Shown here: positions 32,315 to 43,816 of the stretch, piece by piece | Numbering within the stretch: the first letter of the stretch is position 1 | Layout of the letters: each line of letters starts with the position of its first letter | Notes under the pieces: model-generated | The model's database searches: none | Seen by the model: only the letters and a program-made list of their open reading frames with translations | What the model was told of the DNA's origin: nothing | Made by a program: the position numbers and the translations under genes | Assembly (NCBI GenBank): GCA_011319805.1 | Contig: SJRY01000326.1 | Coordinates: 44,367-108,366, forward strand | DNA: 64,000 bases | Reading direction: 5' to 3' | Source: Macrocybe gigantea | Lineage: Eukaryota > Basidiomycota > Agaricomycetes > Agaricales > Callistosporiaceae

Positions 32315-33361
32315 GACAGAGAGTAGTTTAGTGCATTTCAGCTGCAGAGAGCATCTTTTTACTTTACCTCATGAAAACCTTGTGCCATTAATATAAAATA
32401 TAGTTTACATTGATAAGGCCCTATGACTGAAAGTGGCAGGATATCAGAAGAAGCATGGTCAGATCTGTAGGTGGTATCAGCAGAATGTCAAGTAATGCTA
32501 TCAGATTACAAGGTGCTAATTGATATACCAGCTCTAAAAATACCATATATTCTATTTCTCTAGCCTTGTTAGATCATATAAACTCTGTACGGATAGTTGT
32601 TTTTGTGATCCCTCATCGTTATTTAGAAATTTGCCATTTGATGATCTTGTAGCACAAAAAGTGCTTGGTTTGCTGTCAACTGCTTGTAGAATCAACAAAA
32701 AAATTCTAAAAAAATATGTGGAGTATAGGAAAAGTGACATTAGGATGGCATGTAACTCTATAAGAGGACAGGGGACTATATCTTGTCTACTGATGCATCC
32801 AAAAGCTTGTCAAGTTAAGGCCTACTAAGACTGCATTTATGATGAGATCTAGACATTCAGAGGTAAATCAGAGTTAGATATGCAAGTATTCTTAAAGAAA
32901 ACATTGAAAAGACATTTCTAGGGGTGCAGCAGATAGTCAGATAAGTCCTTGTCATTGAGTGCTCAACAAGCAGCCAGGTATTGGATGGATTTTGTGGTGA
33001 TAGATATACAAATATAGCCAAATGCTGGAATCTTTAGTGCTCTGACAATTGAAGCCTCATTATTCAACAGAGCATTCCATGATTGCTACAAAAATTGTTT
33101 CTAGTATGCTCACTATTAGACAAACAATTCTGGCTATAAAATTTTGTGCAGAATACAGCTGATCTCTTGTAAATTACAACTAACTGAGTTCTTAGAATGG
33201 CTGGGTTTCTGAAGTTCCACGGTATGCTTGCTCAATGTAGAGGCCTTTCTTGTTGTTTTTTCTGTATGTCTCTTTTAGTTTTTCTTTAAGAAAGGTTTCC
33301 ACAATCATCTACTGTGCTGTTATAAACTGAGCCAAGTGTAGTGGAGATAGCTTGTTAAAAA
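32315..33361. other. AT-rich stretch without recognisable gene
   Basis: Only ORFs of about 60 codons with no recognised motif, and few CpG. Nothing else seen. Confidence 0.4.
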
Positions 33362-33666
33362 AGATCATTGAGTTGACTTCTGCAGACTTATACTAGTGTT
33401 ACAAGACTTTAGAATAAAAAACAATAGACTTATGCTAGCAATGCACACCAAAGCTTGAAGAATATATGCTAAATAATATTTGTAAATACATCTAATTTCT
33501 TTTACTTTTTTCTTTCTAGAACTCTATTAGTTCAGCAGCTGTAGCTGACTCCAACTGACTTGGCAAATAAGTGTTGCTAGTTATTGCTGATCTGGCTCAG
33601 CTTTAGCTTGGCTCCAATTTAGCTCCAATTCTTAGTCAGTTTCAAGTTGGAGCCACAGCAATACTA
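33362..33666 (-). pseudogene. Decayed hAT copy D: SPT5-like 3' end, subterminal region and TIR
   Basis: Aligns along its length with 1-432 and 47055-47486. GAGTTGACTTCTGCAGACTT is the SPT5-like coding end, followed by its flank, the subterminal run (CAGCTGTAGCTGACTCCAAC) and a worn TIR GAGCCACAGCAATACTA ending at 33666. Nearly all CpG have become TpG/CpA and small deletions are present. So the SPT5-like sequence was already next to this TIR in an old copy. Confidence 0.75.
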
Positions 33667-34452
33667 TATATGTGCTTAGTAGTCCTTACAAGTTGTCACT
33701 TGCTATCTTGTCCTTTGCCTTTTGTCCTTTCAGTATAGGTGCACTATTGTTTAACTCTTATTTGCTTGTTTTTGACACTTTCAGGTTATTTAGCAGTTGT
33801 ATTACTGGATTTCTTATAATAACAAGCAATGTGTTTTCCATGTGTATACTATTTTTACTTGACTATAACACTCTCACAGCCTTATCTTTTGTCTAAGTTG
33901 CTTCTTACAATGTTTCATTTTAAAAGAAATATATTATTCTATTTCTGTAAGATTGCCTTTATTTAATTCTAGCTTTTAAAATAAATACTTGTTAAGCTAT
34001 TAAATATGATTAAAGCTAGCTATAAGCAATGCCTCAATTTATATTGAAGAAATTTATTAGAAATACTTCTTCAGTTATCATATACATGTCAATGCATATC
34101 CTTTTGTTTTTTTACATTCAGGTGATTAAAGCAATTAAGAGCAATGCCTCAATTTAAAAGAACTAATGCTACTACTTTTAAAAGCAATTCAAAACAATGC
34201 CTCAACTTATTATTACATATATTCTAGTACTAGCATATCAGAAAAATGCCTTACTTTAATAACATAGACACTTCTTTATATTATTATACACATGTTAATA
34301 TATACTTAACTCAAATACTAATTGTATATGTATATATAGCTTGTAGATATAGAAAATACCCTAATCATTGAATTTCTTTGGCTAAGATATATATATAGAT
34401 AACTTTGTATAGGATCTGAAAGTGGTGCTATTTAAAAAGTGTTAGTTTAGTT
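33667..34452. repeat. AT-rich dispersed repeat (third locus)
   Basis: Matches 23030-23400 closely (CTTATCTTTTGTCTAAGTTG, TTTAAAATAAATACTTGTTA, and the AATGCCTCAATTT core near 34030, 34147 and 34198). No gene. Confidence 0.6.
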
Positions 34453-34457
34453 GCTAC

Positions 34458-34871
34458 TGTTACGATTTAGGACCAATCGTTATCTTGACGATGGGCATGT
34501 GACTCAAAAGTCACATGATGAACACGTGATAGATACGATGCGACAAACAAGATGCAATGCAGCGACTCGAGGAAACCCTATGACAATGACATGTCAGCAC
34601 TGACTAGGGCAAAGGGTTATTACGCAGCACCTGCAGGACAACACATGGAGTGCAGTCGGATTCTGACTCACATAGACAAGGGCTTAGGGTTTCACGTAGC
34701 ATGAGGTTAGCATACTCATGGTCCGTGCTCGGTAGTCATAATGCATAAATACCTAAATTGTACATAGTAGAACCCAGCTTCGAGCTGGCTAGAAATAGCA
34801 TTCCTTTCCCCGCCTCTTATCTCTAAGGGTTAGTTAGAGTGACCTGTGCACAGAATTGGTTTTGCGTAGCA
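34458..34871 (+). repeat. 5' LTR of family II with TATA and predicted RNA start
   Basis: Starts TGTTACGA and ends GTAGCA. A TATA-like CATAAATACC is at 34743-34752, and AGCTTCGAGCT (34776-34786) begins about 31 nt after it. That 11-mer pairs with the PBS after the LTR apart from one C-to-T change. The CAAGATGCAATGCAGCGACT region and other parts are unlike the family I LTR. Confidence 0.9.
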
Positions 34872-34873
34872 AA

Positions 34874-34884
34874 AGCTTGAAGCT
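34874..34884 (+). other. Primer-binding site of family II, self-complementary
   Basis: AGCTTGAAGCT starts 2 nt after the LTR, the same 2-nt spacing as family I. It complements AGCTTCGAGCT at 34776-34786 with one mismatch, where a CpG in the PBS appears to have become TpG. Self-priming is inferred. Confidence 0.6.
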
Positions 34885-35564
34885 AGCACCAACGCACCTC
34901 ACTCTACCTTTCTTCCTCTATACCCTTTCTTCATTGCCAGATGGCCTCGAGCGCCGTGCAACCAAAGGAACCCGCTACGTCGTTACAACTCTCCTCCCTA
35001 TCCAAACTAACATTTTTACCTTTTACCACTACTCCCCACCCCGCACCAACTTTTGTTCTGGTCTCTGTCATTGGTCTTTGTTCATTGCATTTGGAAGTGC
35101 AAGAGGACTAGGGGTAACATTGAGTCCAACCCCATCCGAATCGAACATCTTAAGGCTGTGCTGGGATAATCCTCAGAGAGTCCCACCACGTGTCTGACCG
35201 GGTAGTTTGCTGACCCGGGGCGTACCAAAGCAAGAGAGACCGGAGGACTCGGACATGTGGACAGTCCCCACCCTTTGACCACCCCTCAAGCACGCCCCTG
35301 AAGTTCGTTGTCGGGAACGTGTATTGACCCGAAATGAGAAAGGGATTGCTAGACCGCTAGAATCTCTGACGATGAAACCTTCCTTGACTGCCATTTGGGG
35401 CATCCCCATTGCGACGAGGATTCGAGCCGACCCATCCGCAGTTTAACAGGCACCACCCTTTTTCTCTGGAACCAACCGAAGTGGGAGTCGATGGTCGCGT
35501 GCCGCCCATACAGTACTATTCGACAAATCACACTACACGCCCAACCCCTTTCACGACACACATC
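34885..35564. other. Family II leader
   Basis: About 680 nt between the PBS and gag. ORFs in it (for example 34856-35197) start in the LTR and show no known motif. GC content is higher than in the surroundings, as in the rest of family II. Confidence 0.5.
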
Positions 35565-36719
35565 ATGGAATTCATCGCCACCCTCTTCGCATTCATCACC
35601 ATCATCCTCACCACCCTATTTGCTGCCAACCCTCTTGCCCTGGCCTGGGGCACTCTTTGAAACAACCCACAGCAGGCCGAACAGGTCCAGAACACAACAC
35701 GGACTTTGGTTGACGCAGTCAAAGAAGAATTAGACTTGGGCAAGAAACCCAAGAGAATGAAATCGGAACTGCCGGATCCATATAAAGGGGATCCCGGTTT
35801 AATCAGAAGTTGGCTTCGATGAATGGAAGTCTATTTCGACAAGGAAGAGATCACGAATAAATGGGACATGATCACTTATGCCTTACAACGGATCATGGGA
35901 GGCAAGGCTGAATGTGTGCAGAACTGGGCAGACTCAAAGCTACAAGAGTGGCTAGAGTTTAAAACAGAATTGAATGGACGCAGGCAGGAGTTCGGAAACC
36001 ACTCCACCTACGACGACTGGGAACATGGCTGCATCATTACGCCGGCAATGGCTAACACTCCGGAAGTCAGGACAGATCCCCTTGGACACCTCCCACCGTT
36101 CAAGGACTGGGAGAACTTCAAGGCAGAGGCCCGCAAATTCTTCATGACTACGGAGACTAGGAATGATGTGATAATCCGGATTAAGGAACTGTCACAACGC
36201 CGACGACCGGTCGAGGACTACATTGTCAAATTCTGGAGCTGGGCTCCCTTGACAGAATATAACGACATCGCCCTCATCAACATCTTTAAACACAGACTCG
36301 ACCAGGCGCTCGGACGACACATCATTGAACTAGGAGGTGTCCGCAAGGAGGACATCGACTGGTGGTATAAACGTGCGATGGAACTGGACTGGCAATATCG
36401 CCAGGCCCAAAAGGAATTCGGTGCGAAGGAGTGATTCGCTCCCAAGCAAACACAGAAACCGGCACAAGGGACTACGGCTCCTAAGGAGCAAACTCCGGCA
36501 CTAGCAACTGGTAATGCTCAAGGAACGCCCAACCCGAACGCCATGGATGTCGACCGGATGAGGCGCGAAGGACGCTGCTTCCGATGCGGACAGAAAGGAC
36601 ATATTGGACGTAACTGCCCGATGAACCCCTGGCCAAAATATGTTACAAGGAATGTAGAAATGCAGGATGAGACTACTGCCGCTACCGCTAAGATCGAAGA
36701 GCTTAAACAGGGTTTTTGA
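35565..36719 (+). pseudogene. gag: Family II gag with hydrophobic N-terminus and CCHC knuckle
   Basis: One frame from ATG 35565 to TGA 36717-36719, broken by three internal TGA (35658, 35820, 36432) of which two fit CGA. The N-terminus, MEFIATLFAFITIILTTLFA, is a strongly hydrophobic segment of about 20 residues, unusual for gag. A gag core follows (about 35823-36434: FKDWENFKAEARKFFM, RRPVEDYIVKFW), then a basic Gln/Pro linker and one knuckle, CFRCGQKGHIGRNC (about 36577-36618). The -1 frameshift heptamer overlaps its last codons. Not functional in this copy. Confidence 0.82.
36710..36716 (+). other. -1 frameshift heptamer G GGT TTT of family II
   Basis: In gag phase it reads G GGT TTT, directly followed by the gag stop TGA 36717-36719. 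The -1 frame continues with coding character (DYVSSNMNIRDISNLKEYF) toward the protease. It is the same heptamer in the same phase as family I. Confidence 0.65.
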
Positions 36720-39700
36720 TAGAGCTGGGAAGAAGCACCGCTTCGCCAGCTGATTATGTATCGTCGAATATGAATATAAGGGACATTTCCAACCTTAAAG
36801 AATATTTTGAATGAGAAGGTGCACGAGAGTTCAGTCTCGTAAAAGGATACACCCTACCCTGGGTAGCTCAACAGATTTACCGGCAGGACGAGTCTAAAGC
36901 GTACTCGATCCTTAAGGCATGGACGGATCAATCGTGACAGGAGGATATCTCGCTGGAGAAGCTTCATGAGATCAATCAGATGAACGATCACGATGCACTC
37001 CATGTTGCTCGACCTCAGACAAAAACCATGATTTGTCAGAGGCAGCAATGGAAATCAGATGGATGTGCCCTTGACGATCATGACTTTGGACACTGGACGG
37101 ACATACAGCATAAAGGCCTTGCTTGATACGGGATGCACCAGATCTTGCATAGATCGGAAGTTCATTAAGGAAAAGGAGATCAACACAAAAAGATATCTGA
37201 TTCCTATTCTGGTCCACAATGCAGACAGAACCCGTAACATGGCGGGCGACATACACGAATATGTTGAACTAAGGGTCCGGGTCCAAGACCACGTCGAGCG
37301 AATGATCTTTTCGGTTACTGAACTCGGAAAGGGCCAGATCTTTATCGGTTACGAGTGGGTAAAGCATCATAACCCTCAGATCGATTGGAAGACAGAAAAG
37401 ATCACTTTTGATCGATGCCCCGAAGAGTGTCAGTGGATTGTCCGAAAAGGAAACCCCGAAGATGACGACACCTCTATCGAGACAAATGAGGTGGACTTCG
37501 AACAAGGAGAAAAACTCTTGATGATTGACATGAACCAAGAGTTTCATCTGAGGGCTTTCCAAATGACGGCTTCCAAACTGGCCGAAGTGACGGCAAAAGC
37601 AACAAAGGTTAAAACCTTTGAAGAGATTGTACCGGAAGAATACCACTGTTTTAAGGACTCAATGTTCGGAAAGGAGTCGTTCGATGAATTACCACCGTGA
37701 CGACCTTGGGACCATGTGATCGAACTTGTTCCAGGAGCTAAACTCCAGGATTGCAAGGTCTACCCCTTGATGCTGGATGAACAGAAACAGCTGGACGCTT
37801 TTCTAGATGAAAATCTGAACACCGGATGAATCAGACCGTCGAAGTCGCCAATGGCCTCGCCTTTCTTCTTCGTTAAAAAGAAGGACGGATCCCTATGACC
37901 TGTACAAGATTATCGGAAATTGAATGACATGACGATAAAGAACAAGTACCTGCTCCCCTTAATCCAAGAGTTGATCGACAAACTCAAAGGAGCGAAGTTC
38001 CTTGACATCTGATGGGGATATAACAACGTCTGCATGAAAGAAGGCAACGAATGGAAAGCTGCATTTCGGACAAACCAGGGAATGTTCGAACCCCTGGTTA
38101 TGTTCTTCAGACTGACGAATTCACCAGCTACCTTCCAAACAATGATGAACATGATCTTTAAAGACGAAATCGATCAGGGACATGTAGTCATTTACATGGA
38201 TGACATTCTTATCTTTAATAAAGATCTGAATGAAAACAGACGAAAGAACAATAAGCTTTACCTAAAACCTGAAAAATGTTCGTTTCATCAGCTAGAGGTA
38301 GAATACCTTGGAATGATCATCTCGGAAAATGGCATTAGGATGGATCCCGTAAAGGTCGAAGGCGTCAAAGGATGGCCGAAACCCACCTGTAAAAGGGACG
38401 TCCAGCAATTTTTAGGCTTTTGCAACTTCTACTGACATTTCATCGAAGGATTCGCAAAGATCATGAAACCTTTGATGGAACTAACCGGAAAAGCCAATTG
38501 GACATGGGGAAAGGCCCAAGATGACACTTTCAACAGATTAAAGAATCGGATCAGCTCAGCACTGATCATTTCAATGCCCTGAGATGATGGAAAGTTCTGA
38601 ATGGAAGTCGATGCCTCGAACTATGCAATCGGAGGCGTCCTTTCACAGGAACAGTCCAACGGTACTTGGAGACCAGTGGCTTTCATGTCAAAGTCATTGA
38701 ACCCGATGGAATGGAACTACGAGATCTACGACAAAGAGATGCTCACGATTATGACCAGACTTGAGGAATGGTGCCAATATCTCTGCGGTGCTAAACAGAA
38801 ATTCGAGATATGGACAGACCATAAGAATCTTGAATATTTCTGGAAGCCTCAGAAACTGAATCGCTGGCAAGCTTGCTGGATCTCGGAACTTCAGAACTAT
38901 GATTTTGTTCTAGAACACAAACCTGGGAAATTGATGACGAAGGCAGACAGTCTGTCGAGACGACCAGACCATGAGAAGGGGGAGAACGATAATGAAAACG
39001 TTGTACTCCTAAAGCCAGAGAATTTTTGCTGGGTTTTCATGGCGAAAATCACGCCGACACCAGAATTTCAGGACATTCTGGACCAAATCAAAAGGGCTTG
39101 GAAACAAAGAGAGCCTGAGGTTCAGAAATGTCTTGACGAAGGTGAACATGGCTGGGAGGAAAACGACTGAATCGTTACCTGGTTAAAATGGTACTACGTT
39201 CCCAAGAGCCAAAAGATAAGGGAACGGATCATCGAAACCTATCATTCGGATCAGATCTCGGGACACCCAGGACAGACCAAGATGCATGAGTTAATCACGT
39301 GCAACTTCTGGTGGCCCAAAATGATGAATGATGTCAAGGCGTATGTCAAAGGATGTGACAAATACTAACAAATGAAGATCATCAGAGATTGGAAGCATAC
39401 CCCGCTTCACCCGAATGAAGTACCGAAGGAACCATGGGAGATCATATCTGTCGATCTCATCGGACCACTTCCTGAATCTCATGGATACAATGGCGTAATG
39501 GTAATGGTAGACCGGTTTATGAAAGGAGCCAAGTTCATACCAGTCAACATGGAAATCACGGCAGAAGGAGTCGCTCGCAATCTGCGTGACACTATATTCT
39601 CAAGTTACGGACTCCTAAAGAAAGTCATTAGTAACAGAGGAGGACAATTCGTCTCCGCGTTCATGACGGACCTCTACACGCTTTTGGGAATCAAAGGAAC

Positions 39701-40030
39701 TCCCTCGATGCCGTATCATCCACAGACCGATGGACAAACGGAACGAGTCAATCAGGAACTTGAACAGTACCTGAAACTCTTTGTAAACTATCAGCAAACA
39801 GACTGGGCAAACTGGCTACCCATGGCCGAATTCTCTTACAACAATCGAATTCACTTGGCAACTGGATACTCCCCGTTTTATCTGAACCACGGGCGACATC
39901 CATATACTGGAAAAGAACCCCTGAGGCATAATGCTAAATCACAAATGGCTGAGGAGTTCGCCGAGATGATGAAGGAAATTCGGACCAAGGCCGAAACCTC
40001 CTTGTTGAAAGCCACAGAGACAATGAAACG
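36717..40030 (+). pseudogene. pol: Family II pol remnant: PR, RT, RNase H, integrase
   Basis: Protease motif ALLDTGCTRSCID (about 37115-37155). RT with CGA-to-TGA stops, YMDD in VVIYMDDILIF (about 38185-38220), and a small deletion after it (ENRRKNNKLYL). RNase H from MEVDASNYAIGG (38601). Integrase zinc region HPGQTKMHELI and CDKY, where a stop replaces the last Cys region. Integrase core [26 protein letters not shown]. The second catalytic Asp is Asn here (SNRG instead of SDRG). The frame shifts once more near 37010-37040. It ends at the deletion junction 40030. Confidence 0.87.
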
Positions 40031-40259
40031 CTGCAATAAACCAGGACACCTCTCACGAAACTGCCTGGAACCACGAAAAGGAGCAGCAAATGTCACATGT
40101 TTCAATTGTGGCTTAAAGGGACACTATGCACGGAACTGCAAGAAGAAGAAGAAAGGAAAATCCCAGGTCAGAGAAGTGAAAGAAGAAGAAGGAGAGGACG
40201 AAGAAGACAAGGATGAAGAAAGCTCTGATAAAGAGGGTTTTGCTGAAGGGTCTGACTAA
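40031..40259 (+). pseudogene. Family I gag zinc-knuckle fragment fused to family II integrase
   Basis: A 295-codon ORF (39372-40259) runs from the family II integrase core without a stop into family I CCHC knuckles ([25 protein letters not shown]) and the acidic gag tail. The join is at ETMKR/CNKPGH. It arose from the deletion that removed the family II pol end and the family I 5' part. The slip heptamer is kept at 40235-40241. A fused protein is possible on paper, but upstream stops make expression unlikely. Confidence 0.8.
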
Positions 40260-43200
40260 GAGGTGCTAAATCGTGACCCATACAACTGAAACAGACTCGC
40301 TTCGATACCGGATGTAGATCATCACATACTCTGAAATACACCATTCCTGCCAAGCGATCTGAAGCACCAAGGAAAACCATCCAAGGGGACAAACCACCAA
40401 AGAGGAAAGAACTCGCAGTACCAGCAAGAATACGAATGCAAAAAGGAATCACAGTAATAGCACTGGAAGTTGATAGCAGAGCAGATAGGATCTGCATCAA
40501 TACCACAATAGTAGCGAAAACAGGACTGAAGACACGATGGATCAAAAAGATTCCCATCATAAATGCAGACGGATCACCCAACCACCAGAAAACAGCAGAC
40601 TGAGTAGCGGAGGTCCACATCGACATTAAAGGATACAAGGAGCACATGGAAGCTATCATACTCGACATCGGAAAAACTGACATGCTACTAGGACATGACT
40701 GGCTTGTCTACCACAACCCAATAATCAAATGGAGGACAGGAGAAGTTGTCTTTGACAGATGCCCTAAAACGTGCAAAATAAACCACCAGACAATTAAGAT
40801 ACAGAAGGTGGCTGAATCAGCGAAAACCACAGTCATGTATTTTGGGCAGTGCAACGCACCAGGCACTTTTAGCCAAATGATGGCGAGCCTCTTCCAAGAC
40901 CAAATACGAAGAAGAGTGTGCATAATCTATATGGATGACATCATAATCATTGGACGAACACAAGAGGAACTCCAAAAGAACACCATAGAAGTTATGGAAA
41001 TACTGAACAAGAACGACCTGTTCATCAAAGGACCGAAATGCATCTGGGAATTATCAAAAGTCCCAGTACTAGGATACATCATAGGAGAAGGGAAGGTAGA
41101 AATGGAACCAGAAAAGATCACAGCTGTACAATCCTGGCCAACCCCAAAGACGAAGAAAGAACTACAAAAGTTCTTGGGATTCATGAACTTTTACTGACGA
41201 TTCATCAAGGGATATGCAAAGGTCGCTAAACCCCTGATAGAGTTGACTGGAAACAAAGCATTCCAGTGGACAGACAAGCAACAGGATGCTTTCAAAGAGC
41301 TGATCCAACATATAACCTCAGCACCCATTCTAGCACTACCACAAACAGAAGGAAAATTCTGAGTCGAAACGGACGCCTCAGGATATGCCATTGGAGCGGT
41401 ACTATCACAACAGCAGAAAGGACTATGGCATCTGATCGCATTCATTTCGAGATGCATGACCCCAGCAGAACAAAACTACGAAATCTATGACAAGGAACTT
41501 CTTGCAATAATCGTCGCACTAAAGACATAGAGACAATACCTCCTTGAAGCTCAAGAGAAGTTCGAAATATTGACGGATCACAAAAACCTATCATACTTCC
41601 GGAAGCCACAGTGACTCAATTTGAGACAGATTGGCTTGTACCTGAAATTACAGGAATATGACTATGAACTATGACATGTACCAGGAAAGGCAAATGGAAA
41701 AGCGGATGTCCTGTCACGAATGGTAGGATATGAAGAAAACCTAGCAGAGAAGGACGACATACAAATGATCAAAGAAGCAGCATTCATTTGACATCTGGAA
41801 GAGAATAATGAATGAGACTTTGAATTTATGATGTTTAAGGATGAATACCCACAAAAAGAAGAAGCAGAAAATAATGAGGCAATACAAACAAGAGGAATCA
41901 TGATGATCAAATCCTCAAGGATAGAACAAATTTGACAATGCATACAAAGGGAGATGATTGTAACAACAGGACTGAAGGAAAAACCACACTGGTTCACAGA
42001 AGACGACCACATTGTATATGTAGGAGGAAAAATCTATGTTCCTCCAGACAACAAACTGAAGGAAAACATCATGTTTGAACACCACGACACACCCATTGGA
42101 GGACACCCAGGGCAATACCGCATGCACGAGCTCATAAGCCACACCTATTGGTGGCCATCAATGCTAACGGATATCAAGAAGTATGTCAATGGATGCGAAA
42201 CATGTCAGCAAAACAAAATCATCCGACAAAAGAAACACACACCCCTGCATCCACACGAAATCCCACAGCAACCATGGGAAGATATCGGAGTAGATCTCAT
42301 AGGACCACTACCCAGCTCGAATGGCTTTAATGCCATCGCCGCAATCACAGACTGCCTGACCAAGATGATCCACCTAGTTCCCACAAAGACCGAACTCACA
42401 GCAGAAGGTCTCGCATGACTATACCGAGACAACGTGTGGTGGCTTCATGGAATCCCACGAAAGATCATCAGTGATCGAGGACCCCAGTTCGCAGCACGAT
42501 TCATGACAGCACTTCTAAAATTACTCGGAACAAAGCAAAATTTATCAACGGCCTATCACCCACAGACAGATAGACAGGCAGAATGATCCCACCAAGAAAC
42601 GGAAGCCTTCCTCAGAAGCTTCACAAACAACTTACAGGACGATTGGGCAGAATGGATAGCAATTGCAGAGTACCAATACAATGACAAAGCACACCAGGGA
42701 ACGAAGGAGACACCATTCTACCTCAACTATGGAATGCACCCCTGGAAGGGAGAGCCACAGACGACAGAAGGGAATAACCCCACAGCAAAAGACTTCGTCA
42801 AAAGAATGAACCAAATACGAAAGGAAGCAAATGCCGCGCTGCAATATGCACAAACACGAGCCAAAGACAATTACGATGCAAGACAAAAACCCGCCCATGA
42901 ATACAAGAAAGGGGATAGAGTATGGCTAGAAGCTATCAATATCACAGTCAATCGACCATCAAAGAAGTTATCAGCACTCCGGTACGGACCATTCAAGGTG
43001 GTTGAAAAGAAAGGAGCCTCGGCATATCGCCTGGAACTCCCAGCATCATGGCAGCTGATACACCCCGTGTTCAATGAAACACTGCTCACACCTTACAAAG
43101 GACCCCATTTCAAGATACAAGAGCAACCATCACCACCACCCCCTGAAATCATAAATGATGAAGAAGAGTACGAGATAGAAGAGATCCTAAAAAGGAAGAA

Positions 43201-43384
43201 ACAAGGGAGGGGGACACTATTCCTGGTCAAATGGAAAGGATACGGACACGAAGAGAACACATGGATCAAAGAGAAGGAACTGGAGAATGCACAGCAAGCT
43301 CTAGACCACTTTCTAAAGAAGACTGCGAAGCAGGATAAAAGGATCATGACAAGAGGGAAGAAGACCAAAAATCGCACTTCATGA
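40242..43384 (+). pseudogene. pol: Family I pol remnant of copy I-3
   Basis: Protease to chromodomain in one frame with about a dozen stops. Compared with 684-4328, these are almost all TGA from CGA, or TAG from TGG. RT is shortened by an in-frame 501-bp deletion between two ACAG motifs (AKTT joined to VMYFGQ, near 40833), but [11 protein letters not shown] remains. Integrase ([24 protein letters not shown]) and the chromodomain ([15 protein letters not shown]) are present. The last 216 codons are open. Not functional. Confidence 0.88.
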
Positions 43385-43779
43385 CCACCAACGCCCCCAT
43401 CAGCATCGACAGCAGTGAGGACAGCCATGCACCTACCCCCAACCGCCCAAGCGACCTCGAGAATCTAGCAAGGATTCTCAACACTAGCGACTACATGGAC
43501 CCCCTCACCATCACACTTGGAGCATATATGCGCTATGTTATGACCGTCCGCATGCACCTCTGGACTGGACGAACCCCTGATGGGACCGGCCCCACTGCAG
43601 CTGAACGTATCGCGCTTCGCGAAGTGATGGAAATGCTTTGCACAGAAAACCGGCAACTTAAACTCCTTGCCACCACACTCCATCACATCCGTGCCTATAA
43701 TGAAGAGCTCATTCATACATGGGCCCCGCGTGCTGCGACCGCCTGGGAGACCAATACTGGGTGGGGACAGCTGGACTAA
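43381..43779 (+). CDS. ORF3 of family I, copy I-3, 132 aa
   Basis: Overlaps the pol stop by ATGA, exactly as at 4325. The product is identical to 25390-25788 and differs from 4325-4723 by about a dozen substitutions. It has a Ser/Pro-rich start, a hydrophobic middle and a probable coiled coil (AAERIALREVMEMLCTENR). The function is unknown. It is intact although pol upstream carries many stops. Confidence 0.72.
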   Translation: MTTNAPISIDSSEDSHAPTPNRPSDLENLARILNTSDYMDPLTITLGAYMRYVMTVRMHLWTGRTPDGTGPTAAERIALREVMEMLCTENRQLKLLATTLHHIRAYNEELIHTWAPRAATAWETNTGWGQLD

Positions 43780-43816
43780 GGTTTTTCGCAAGGATGCGAA
43801 TCTACAGAGAGGGTGA

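Noticed and set aside
34856..35197. 113-aa ORF overlapping the family II LTR end
   Set aside because: Starts in the LTR, spans the PBS, and shows no recognised motif. More likely leader sequence.
35100..35230. 5S rRNA-like look (CCAACCCCATCCGAA, TTAAGG, GGGATAATCC)
   Set aside because: Only short resemblances. The expected stems and a 5S-length match could not be supported. It lies in the family II leader.
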